Source: Agarophyton chilense (Eukaryota > Rhodophyta > Florideophyceae > Gracilariales > Gracilariaceae). Taken from it: a stretch of DNA of 64,000 nucleotides. How positions within the stretch are numbered: position 1 is the first letter of the stretch; each line of letters begins with the position of its first letter. Under the pieces are notes generated by a model. That model saw nothing but the letters and a program-made list of their open reading frames with translations, was not told the DNA's origin and searched no databases. Positions 33,176 through 42,570 of this stretch are shown here, one piece after another. The translations under genes and the position numbers were made by a program. Location: positions 496,001-560,000 of the forward strand of contig JARGXX010000092.1 in the NCBI GenBank assembly GCA_030374765.1, given 5' to 3'.

Positions 33176-33969
33176 TGAAGTGCAACCCTCGTGAGGGCCG
33201 TTTTCCAGGACTTGGTTGTTTTTCCGCCTCGGGCGATACTTGTGAGATCTATGAGTAATACCGCTTCTAGCGGGCTGGCGTAGCCAGGTGTATACGCGTT
33301 GTACGCAAAGTGCACCAGCGGCCGTGCGCCGTGGCCCCGATTCGGGTGTGACTTACCCACGTGTACCACGGGTGGCCCAGGACAGGTTGGCACAGCATAG
33401 CTGGATATTTCTCTATTTATTTAGCTTTATTACACTGGGTTAGGGAGCTCTTGACAGTATTCTACACTATATAGTGCCAGGGAGATCTCGCCCTGACACT
33501 CAGTAAACCTCCCCAACCAGGGTTCTTGGCTCTAAGTCTTTTTCCGCTTTCGCGAGTCTTCCACACTCTACGGAGGTGAAGCCGCGTTACTAACGGTAGA
33601 CTTATCCACCCTGCGTCAACAGGAGACTCACCGCTGGTAGCGTGTATATCTTTCATACCCCTGCCGTGTTCTCGCCCCAGTATTGGGTTTGCTACATATT
33701 TATTTTGGCTCTCGTGGCCCATGCCACCGATCGCCCCCACTGGGTGGTCCCCCCTTTATCACTTGCCCACTCCCGTGGAATACAGCTCATACCTGGTCTG
33801 CTCCCTTCTAGCATCCCGCACTCTCCCCGCTTGGCGTGCCGGTGAACCTCGGCCTTACACCCCGACTTAGACGTGTTCACTCCGGAGAGGCTCCGTCGCC
33901 GTGCTACCCTCCTTGGAGGAAGACTCGGACATCTTCGTGTGTTTCCGCCGCCCTTGGCGTTGCACTACA
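33176..33969 (+). repeat. E3 3' LTR (794 bp), holds the empty E2 site
   Basis: Starts tgaagtgcaac and ends gttgcactaca (imperfect inverted ends). Uninterrupted at the site where E2 sits in the 5' LTR. The palindrome cactatatagtg is at 33465-33476. Confidence 0.92.
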
Positions 33970-34419
33970 GTCGACGCGCGGTAAAACCTATGTAGTAGTT
34001 GACAAACAATGACCAAAAAGGTATAGTTGTGACCCAAGTGGTGCCTGCCTTTATCTGACTACGGTGTGGAGGAGGTGGAGTTCCCTATATGGAGTGGACT
34101 GCACTCTCCAGATCACCCGGGAGGTGCCAGCTAAGCACGGTCTCTGACCTAGTGTCAGACACCTGGCCAGCATTGGCTACAGTGCCAGGTGGCCACTCCA
34201 CTACTGTACTAAAATAAATATAATTACAATTACAATTACAATAACTGACAATTACTCAACCAAAAGGTACATGTCAACACTAAACGTGGCTGACAACACC
34301 TAGATGGTAGCTCGCCCGGAGCTGCATGGCCGATGATCCCTCGCGTCCATCACCTACAAGGTCAGTGTAGTATATCGACAACCTCAAAGGTCAAACTTTC
34401 TTCCACTATACGACAAATG
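33970..34419 (+). other. Flank and probable leader of copia family B copy 1
   Basis: 450 bp with lower GC than E3. A short aattac-type repeat lies at 34218-34240. No open frame is convincing. It may hold the LTR or leader of the following copia relic; no partner repeat is seen. Confidence 0.4.
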
Positions 34420-35243
34420 AAAAGGCTTTGATATATATCAGCCACTCAGTAGACGACAATCAAATTTTTTATATAGAATCGGCGAAGTCAGAAACAAAAG
34501 CATGGAACGAATTGTCAGAAGTATATGAAAACTAGAGAATGGCAAAAAAGTAACTTAAAAGAACAATTCGTTTCAAAGAAACTAAAAGAAAAAGATTTTC
34601 GAAATGCGAATATTAACGAACTGAAACATTAAAAAATCAGATTATATCAAAACGGTGCTCAATATTCCAAAAAATACATTATGCGTCGATTGTGAAGTCA
34701 ACCAAAATCAGACGAAATTCTTGCAGTGATTTTCTAAAACTGTTCAAAAATAATAACAATCAAAGTAACTCATGCCAAAATCTTGCGGGAAAAGTCTCGA
34801 AAACTTCTACATCAGAAAAAGAACAAAACGAAAAATTCCTTCAAGGAAAACTTGTCAAGAAAAATTCAGACTTTTCTTTCATCTGTCATTACTGTCAGAA
34901 AAAGAACATAGAATTGGAGACTGTCACACAAAAGAAAAGGAGGAGAAGAATAATATCTACAAAAATAGAAATCACATTGGAAACTCAACAAACGAATCAA
35001 TGTATACAGGACAACGGGCGGAAATTTTTATAATAACCCAACCAGAACACGCAAACCTGGTAGGAACATGGTACTTGGATTCAGGAGGATCGGTTCACAT
35101 GACGAAAAATCAAATGTGGTTTGTCGCGAACAGTGTACAGAAAATCGAATCTCTCACGATTAGGCTTGGAAAAGGAACCAAAATCACATCAAACATATAA
35201 AAAAATGTTGAAATGCACAAAACAGGAAATAAGGAAAGTAAAG
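34420..35243 (+). pseudogene. Copia family B copy 1: gag and protease relic
   Basis: AT-rich degenerate coding sequence with several stops and frameshifts. Readable pieces match family B copy 2 at 57379-59255: a YISHSVDDN segment near 34435, SLENFYIRK, and a nucleocapsid piece with HYCQKK. The retropepsin follows with WYLDSGGSVHMTK (near 35069-35107) and RLGKGTKITSNI. This is the Ty1/copia gag-protease arrangement. The frame stops mid-domain at 35243, where the LTR of E4 begins, so E4 inserted into it; the missing part is not found beyond E4. Confidence 0.75.
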
Positions 35244-36132
35244 TGTAGGACAACGCTTGGAGCGGAGACACCACGAAGATGTTCGGGATCTTCTTCTATT
35301 GGGAGACACGCCTCAGGCGGAGGAGACGCCTCCCAGCGGAGCACAGAAACAGAGCCACTCTGGAATGGCACGACGAAGTCGGGTGTAAGACCGATGCAAA
35401 TCTGGTGGGATATACCTAGAGTGTTTAGGTGAGCACGGCACAGTCCGGGGTGTGACCAATCCTAGGCGGAGCGGTACCACGGCGATTGTCGGAAAAGGGA
35501 GCGACGAAACACTCGTATGAGGTGGACGAGCGGGGTGAGTGGGGCGGCCACTCACGAGAGCCAAAAAGGAGAACAAGAGGAAAACGGGGGCGAAACCCTA
35601 CACAGGGGCAAGACTACGACAAGTGTCGGCGATTAAATATGAACCCACGGTGGTGGTAGCACTCTGGTTGACAGAGGGGTGGATGAACTAATGTGCAACG
35701 GGCGCTCACGCCGTATGTGGTGAAGACGCGCCGAAGGCGAAAAGTTCAGAGCCAAGACTCCCTCCTTGGTATCTCCCAAGGGGGTGTTTACTGGGGAGCA
35801 GTGCTCAACCTCCTAAGTAGTGTGGCGCGCAGCCCCTGGCAGTGGGCGCGCGCCCGAAAAATAGACACAAAATAGCGATAGCGTAGCTATATAAAAACTG
35901 AAAATTACTAAATAATACTAACCATTAGGTAGAATCCGGGCCACGTGGGGCACGCCTCGCACTCGAGCGTCGGCATCAATGCAGTCCACGTGTTCCACCA
36001 GTGTGCACTTCCGGTCCTAACCGGCCGTCGGCACGCAATAGCAGTATAGCTTGTCATAGACCAAGCTAGTCCTCAAGCGAGCGAAACCTCTAAGTCCTGG
36101 GAAGAAACCCCCTTGAAGGGCATTGTCCTTCA
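35244..36132 (-). repeat. E4 3' LTR (889 bp)
   Basis: On the plus strand starts tgtaggacaac and ends ttgtccttca (inverted ends). It aligns in outline with the E3 LTR, including the end region around the motif cacgaagatgttcgg. Left flank is copia B at 35243. Confidence 0.85.
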
Positions 36133-36147
36133 TATCCCCCTCCTTAG
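36133..36147 (-). promoter_or_regulatory. E4 3' polypurine tract
   Basis: Minus strand ctaaggagggggata directly before the LTR. Confidence 0.8.
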
Positions 36148-36167
36148 TTGACGAACACGCCGTCGAC

Positions 36168-37926
36168 ATGGCGGGGAGGCAACGGTCCAACCGGCATAAT
36201 AGCGAGCCGCGTAACGCGTCCAGAGACCACTCGACTGTCGAAGGCCGAGCTGCACAACCGAACGACAAACACACCATCGCGGTAACCACTCCTCGAACTC
36301 CGAGAGCGCATCTGCATCGTACACCAACCTCTAGCGATTATATCCCGATACCTCGGCGACCAGTACTCCCGATGAACGGTGGTAACGATCCCCGCCGGGG
36401 TTACTTCTCCGGTTTCCATTCGGCTCCCCCTCCACGGGGGAGTGCCTCGTCAACCGCGCCGAGCCGATCCCGGGGTCCCGTTGAAGCTTCAAGCCACATC
36501 ACTCCTACGGAGGACACCTGGCCCTCTTACGACGAACTCGTCGGGTTAAACCCACGTCAACATGCGGCGTTTCTCCGGAGAGCTCCGTGGTTCCATCCGA
36601 CAGCGGTCTTCGACGAAGAACTGGTGGCGTCGTATGCTGATGGCAATGTGCGTCTCCCGGGCGAGGTGCCGGCTTGGTTACTCACGGATCAGCCGGGCGA
36701 ACTTCCAATACCCCATCCCCGACGAGTTCGGCTTCGACCTACGGATGTACTGGACGCAGGGTGAGATCGGCTATTGGGACCGCCTTACGGCGTTGGAAGC
36801 TTACGCATGGCGCGGTCAACCGCGAGCGCGTCAAGAAGCGATCTGCTCGGCCCGTCCGATCATTCGTGCCGAGTTCCGTCACCTTCGTCGTGAGTCCCGA
36901 TATCGGTGGTTACAGAACTTCATCCGCGAGGAGCGTCGGGGCAGATCCCGCTTTGGGTTCTTTGTCCCTTATCAGAACACGGAGATAAACCGGATTAGTC
37001 CCTTCTATCAGTTCGGGCGATACTTTCCCCTGCCTGGGTGGTGGTCCTCCGTCGAGGCGTGCCTGGGATGTTACGTGGAGTTGCCTCCAGTCGTCTCCTA
37101 TCTGGGCTCGTACCTCATCGAAGATCCGCACTCCGGCTTATGGTCCGTGGTCCTAACCGAATGGGCAGTCCGCGCCGCGGCGTACATCTTGTGGGAAGCC
37201 TACGACCAGTATCGACTGTGGTATCTTCCTCCGCGTTTGCGTGGTTACATCCGGCAGATGGGCTTTCAACTCCCTCTTGGAGGTGTCAATAACGCTGATG
37301 AAGCTCCGGAGCTCATCGACATCATTGGGCGTGTCGACTGAGCTTTCGTGCCTGTCCGGCAGAGCGGCCGTGGTCAAGAAGCCGGTGGGGCTGATCGGTC
37401 TCCCGGGCATCGCACGCAGTTGCCGGGGGATTTCATCTTCTTTAACCCATGGGAGCAGCAAGAGATCTCCGAGACGGAGGCGTCGGCTTTCCGGATGGCT
37501 CCACGAGGTATACCATACGGGCACCCTGTGGGGTTTGTCAACTCGGATGACTTCTACTACGCCTATGGCGGTGATGGTCTTCCGGAGGAGGAGGGCAAAT
37601 ACCGTGGCGACGAGGTCATGGAAGACGTGGGAGACCCCGATGGTGCCGATACTACGGCGCGGCCGGCGCAGGGAGCGACTCACGCAGGTGCGGCGGTCGA
37701 TCCAGTGGCGGCGGCGCTGCCGGACGAACCGGAAGTTATCGAGGTTCCCGTACGACCAGAGGCGGTTGTGATCTCCCAGTTCCTTCGGGGTGTTAGACTG
37801 AACGCGCAAGAGGCGAGCGGCGACATCTGTACGATGAGAGATGCCCTCGTGGCACGCCTTACCGGCGGGAGTAACTCCGTTAGCGATTCGGTTGGCGCGC
37901 ACGGCAATCCGGGTTCTTCCAATTAA
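36168..37926 (+). pseudogene. E4 antisense gene (aORF), one deletion-frameshift and one stop
   Basis: ATG at 36168-36170, 36 bp from the LTR. The first frame runs to about 36690 with RGYFSGFHSAP and PWFHPTAV. About 40 codons present in E3 are then missing, and the sequence resumes one frame on with YWTQGEIGYWDRL, RPIIRAEFRHLRR, FGFFVPYQNTE, VELPPVVSYLG and TEWAVRAAAYILW. TGA at 37339-37341 stands where E3 has Trp. The rest is open to TAA 37924-37926 with HPVGFVNSDDFYYAYGGDG and the terminal VVISQFLRGVRL block. It is the closest relative of the E3 gene in this window. Confidence 0.8.
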
Positions 37927-38138
37927 TCCCTTGTGATATTGGTTCGTATATTCCGCTGTGCCGTAGTGTGTGCAGCAACTTCGAAAATAGTAAACTGCTT
38001 CCGTCTATGACGTATTTGTTTTCTTTCTTCTCTTTCACTTCTTCTGAGTGTCCTTCTCCAGGTCTTCTGTGCATCTTCTCCTTCTTCCGAGGGTCCTTAT
38101 CCAGATCTTTTGTTCCTTTATCCCCATCGTGTGTCTTC
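37927..38138 (-). other. E4 convergent intergenic region with purine-rich tract
   Basis: About 210 bp, purine-rich on the pol strand (GAAGAAG-type from about 38140 to 37990), as in E1. No gene. Confidence 0.55.
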
Positions 38139-39025
38139 TTATCCCACTTGGGCTCGGTCTATGGTAGCCGGCAAAGCCGTGACAGTACGACGATGATACT
38201 GTGACACCTTCGACCGAGGTAGGTGCTCTATCGGTTCGTCTGAATCCCATTCGGGGCCATACCCGTACCAAGGGACCAAGTATTCGATATACCACTTTGG
38301 GTGGTCAGAGTGCTCAAAAATGCGTCCGACCACGAACTCTTGTCGGTACACTTCCCGGCCATCTCGTATGACGTTGTCGCTACTCCCGGGTGGTACCCGT
38401 CCTGATCCAGGAGGTAGCGAAGTGATCACGCGTTGGGCGGCTTCGCTCCGGTCGGACCGTGTAGCCCGCAAGGCAGTCCTCGGCTGAGTGGAATGTCGAC
38501 CCGACTTCGGCGGTTCATCTTCCCCAAGTGCGTGGTTTGCTTCGGCGTTTCCCACTCCGGTTGGAAGGCCCACACAGACGGGTAGCCCGGGTGGTCGTTC
38601 CACTAATCGGTGTAGTGAAGCTCGCTTCGGCGGTGAGATTTGCTGGGGCGGTGGCGCCTTGTTGCACGTCTCTGTCCCACGGCGAGGTTCCGTGTAGTCA
38701 CGTGAGCGTTCCAATGGCTGGCTGTCTGGCGTCGGCGCCGTGGATGTATCCGCCTCCCTGTGCGGGGTACTTGGCGGTGCGTCGCCCACTCGTACTGTAT
38801 CAGGCTGCGGTGCGTCGAGCGCATTTGCATTCCGTGTTGCACGTGTGGTGACACCTCGGCGGGTGTTGGTGGCGTTATCCGCAGCTGCGTTCTGAGGCTT
38901 AGATAGCGACTGCGTCGAGTCGTGCAGGACGTCGGTATCAGGCACCCCTGATGGGCGAAGAATGACACGCGACGGTGCGGCGTTTCCAGCGACGTTATCG
39001 ACCGGATTACGACAGCTGTCGGACG

Positions 39026-39040
39026 CCTCCCCCTCCTTAT
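39026..39040 (-). promoter_or_regulatory. E4 internal polypurine tract 2
   Basis: Minus strand ataaggagggggagg in the integrase-chromodomain linker (encoded YKEGEA). Confidence 0.5.
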
Positions 39041-42000
39041 ACGATGCACCGGAGTTGGTGTCCGTCGGGTGGACTGGGGAGGAGCGACGATTGCGCGACA
39101 CGATTCCTTGCGAGGTGGGCGCCGCGGGTAGCGGAAGGTCAGACAAACCCCGAGATGGGTGTGGTAACGCGTAGGGACGCTGGTGGACCTGGGGTAAGGG
39201 GGTCGATGAATCCGTTTCAACTGGAGCAGTCACACCTGTAGGTTGGGATGTTAACGGCGGAGGAGCCGATACCACGCGATCGCGGGAGATGCGTTCGTGA
39301 TTACCAGCGAGGTCAACAACAAAAGTGTTGGGAGCCACCAAAATATCCCGAAAGGGGCCGTCGGCAACGGGTGACAGCTTGTTGCGTTTCTCCTTCTCTG
39401 GGTTCCAATACTCCTTGCGGATGAATACTTAACCGTCGGGGGCGAGACGTGGCGGCGAGCGAGGGGCTTTGGTATCAAAGTCATGCTTTTAAGCGGCCTG
39501 GGCTCGGCCCATTGAACGCCGTGCGGCGGGAACGAGCTTCGTGAGACAAGTTTTCCACGCTTCGCGGTAAGCAGTCGGTGACGGAAAGGTATCCAGCGTG
39601 GGCTGTGGTTCTAGTGCCACGGGCGGTGGGGTACGGGACAGTACCAGCTCGAAAAGCGTTAATCAAGTTGTCCTGTGCAGCTGCGTATTGTACGCAAAGG
39701 TGAGCGCATCAGTGAACAAGTCCCAATCATTGGGGTGGTCTTCAACGTATGAACGGAGTGTCGCAAGTAATGTCCGGTTGAACCGTTCGGCCTGCCCATT
39801 ATTTTGGGGGTGGTAAGTGGTCGTGAACAGGTTCTTAATGTCCAAGATGCGACAAACATCCTCGAAGAAACGAGAGGAGAACTGTCTCCCGTTTTCGGAG
39901 AGGAGGTTGACCGGTGGACCGTAGACGAAGACCCAGTGTAGGAGGAAGGCTTGAGCCACGCTCATAGCAGAGATATTCCGTAATGGTACGGTCCGGACCA
40001 GCTTTGAGAAGCGATCCGTAATTACGAGGAAGAACTTGTAATTCCGCGTAGTGGTAAGGAAGGGACCGAGTATATCGATGGCCACAAACTCCAATGGAGC
40101 GCGAGCTGGAAACAGCATCAACTTCTTCGCATGACGGCGGAGCTTGACACGATTCCGAGCGCAATCGGTACAAAACCGCACCGTTTCGTAGCAGTCCACT
40201 GCCATGGCAGGCCAGTAGAAGTTACGGCGTAGGGTGAGGTAAAGTTTCCGTCCCCCGACGTGGCCACTCAGTTTGGAATAGTGGGACAACCGCAAGACTC
40301 TTGACTGGAGGTTATGTGGTACCACGATTTGTGGGTGCGATCCGACGGTCCGTACAAGGTATCCGGCGTCATTCACCTGAAAGGGGAGAGTACCTCCTCC
40401 ATTGAGTTGAGCGCGGACCTTTGCGCAGAACGGGTCAGCGTATTGCTCCCGTATCATCTCCTCTGGAGTAATAGGCACGAAGTTCCCTGGTAAGGGTTTC
40501 TCGGAATCTTCCGAGAGAAGAAAGTCGTCCAATTCGGAACCGGAATCTGAAGAGTCTGTGTCTCGTTCCTTGTCAATGGTAGCGTCGTGGCCATACAATG
40601 CAAAGTAGGGTACTTCATCGTCTTTGATGGGTACTGCTTCGCCAGTAGTGACCAGGCGGGAGAGAGCATCGGCTTGGGTGTTGCACGATCCATTTCGGTA
40701 CTGCACGTCAAAGTCAAATTCCGCTAGACGGAGACGCCAACGCATCAAGCGGCCTGAAGGCTCCGAGATGGAGAGTAGCCATCGAAGTGATGCGTGGTCC
40801 GTAAAAACAGTGAAATGATTACCCATGAGATAAGGGCCCAACGTTTGTAATGCCCACACTACTGCAAGGCATTCCTTCTCCGAGACGGAGTAATTCTTCT
40901 CGTGGACGTTTAGCGATCGGGACCAGTACCCTACGGGGCGTCTTTCCCCATTGGGTGCAGTTTGAAACAGTGCACAAACTACTTGGTAGTAGCTGGCGTC
41001 CGTATCTACGGTGAAGGGCCTTCCAGACTTCAGCAACGAGAGGATCGGGGCGGAGACGACAGAATCCTTAAGGGAGTTGAAAGATTCCGTTTGAACGGGG
41101 GTTAAGGGGTCCAGTTTTGGTGGTTGGCCTTTCTGCAAAAGCGCGTTTAACGGTGCAGCCTTGTCCGCAAAGTGCGGGATGAATCGTCGGTAGACGTTCG
41201 CGAGTCAGAGAAAGGAACGAAGCTTGGTTTGCGTCCGCGGTTCTTTAGCCTCTTTGAGTGACTTTACACGAGTCTCCTCGATTGTAACACGTCCTGGACG
41301 GATAACATGGCCGCGATACTTCACGGTGTCCGTGAAGAAGTCACATTTCTTCAACTTAAGAGTGACACCTGCATCTCGTAGCGTGGTCATGATATCCCTC
41401 ACATGAGTGAGATGCTTGTCCAGATTATCTGAGAAGACGATTATGTGAACCAGGTAGACCAGGCAGGTACGCCATTTGAAGCGGGCCAATAGGATGTCGA
41501 TGGCTCGCTGGAAAGTAGCGAGGGCGTTGGTAAGACCAAAAGGCATCCTTTTGAAACGGTAGAGACCGGAGTGACACGCGAAAGCGGTTTTATCCTTGTC
41601 CTGCTTCCTTACCGGAACTTTTCAGTATCCCCAATTGGCGTCCAGAGTTGTAGAGAAAGTGGCAGTGCTCAGCAAGTCAATGTACTCGTCCATTCTTGGG
41701 ATTGGATACACGTCTTTGACGGTGACGGCATTCAACCGACGGTAGTCGACGCAAACCTCCAGGAACCATTCTGCTTTGGAGCCAGTACTACTGGAGAAGC
41801 CCACGGCAACTGAGCCGGTTCAATGACTCCTGCTCGAAGCATTTTATCCAATTATGCCTTTTCCTTTGCGCGTGCGGCGGGTCCGGCATGGTATGGGTGC
41901 TGAGAGATGGGTCGGGTGTCTGGGAGCAAATCATTCCGATGTTCCGTAGTGGCAATCTCACCAAGGGAGCGGTCCCACATAGTGGTGTAGTCCCTTAAAA

Positions 42001-42160
42001 GTTCTCGCAATCGATGGCGGTATCACTCCGGTACGTGGCTGAGAGCAGGGTCCTCGAGTTCTTGGACTTGATCGGGGCAGTCACCACTCGTGGAAACGGG
42101 CTGCGTCCCTGATGTTACAGGTTGAACCCCGGGTACCGGCGATGAAACGGGTTCCGAGCT

Positions 42161-42174
42161 GTCCCCCTTCTTAG
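42161..42174 (-). promoter_or_regulatory. E4 internal polypurine tract 1
   Basis: Minus strand ctaagaagggggac in the protease-RT linker (encoded KKGD). Confidence 0.45.
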
Positions 42175-42570
42175 AGTGAACGAGTCCGAGAACGTCAGCT
42201 GCGGTCAGCTTTGTCGGCACCATAGCGATGGGGTGCGGCATGACGGACCCTACCACTTGGTTCTTGACCAGATATTGGGGTACAGTCCCTAGATTGGCGA
42301 TCAGCACATGAAACGGTTGGTTTTGCTCCACATGGGCCATTCCATTCGCAATTGCAAGGCTGTGCCTGTCATCCAGTGACGACAATGGTTGCAAGACCCG
42401 GAGTCTGTGTTGACGGGAGGTTACTTTCACCATCATTTGGGACTCAGGCGGGACGCACAACGACGCTGCGACGCGGAGCTTATTAGATTCACGGTTATCC
42501 GGTCCAGGTTCCTGTGCTGCTGGTAGCGTGACATGCTTCTTCGTGGCACGCCTAAGCGGACGTCGAACCA

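Larger units (their letters stand above)
10630..33969 (+). mobile_element. E3: Ty3/gypsy chromodomain retrotransposon, 5' LTR split by E2
   Basis: Left LTR in two pieces (10630-10933 and 22505-22987), PBS 22991, gag 23148-25319, pol 25316-31023, antisense gene 33140-31203, polypurine tract 33163 and right LTR 33176-33969. Without E2 the element is about 11.8 kb. It is the best preserved copy in the window. The left LTR lacks about its first 13 bp compared with the right one. By hand count the two LTRs differ at about 14 positions in 785 (roughly 2%). Confidence 0.92.
35244..42570 (-). mobile_element. E4: Ty3/gypsy chromodomain retrotransposon, 5' part lost
   Basis: Same family as E1 and E3, in reverse. 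3' LTR 35244-36132, polypurine tract 36133-36147, antisense gene 36168-37926, pol 42570-38139. Gag, PBS, 5' LTR and the start of protease are missing; the join to family C sequence is near 42570. Pol carries many breaks. Confidence 0.9.
38139..42570 (-). pseudogene. pol: E4 pol: RT, RNase H, integrase, chromodomain, heavily broken
   Basis: Begins in the protease-RT linker (VRRPLRRAT) and reads through RT with stops and shifts between about 42020 and 41550. Open pieces: RT palm 41546-41205, RT end/RNase H/integrase 41138-39663, and C-terminal linker with chromodomain 39341-38139. The RT motif YLDD reads YLVH (plus-strand 41445-41450), so the catalytic Asp pair is gone. The second integrase Asp is Glu (LSENGRQF, plus-strand 39894-39896); the third acidic residue remains (NGQAERFN). 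The chromodomain is intact in sequence (EFVVGRIFEH, EYLVPWYGYG, EPIEHL). Confidence 0.88.

Noticed and set aside
33970-34419. A complete copia LTR before the family B relic
   Set aside because: No partner repeat and no confident TG...CA boundaries could be found.
38488-39241. Plus-strand frames over E4
   Set aside because: They are complements of the disordered integrase-chromodomain linker of E4.
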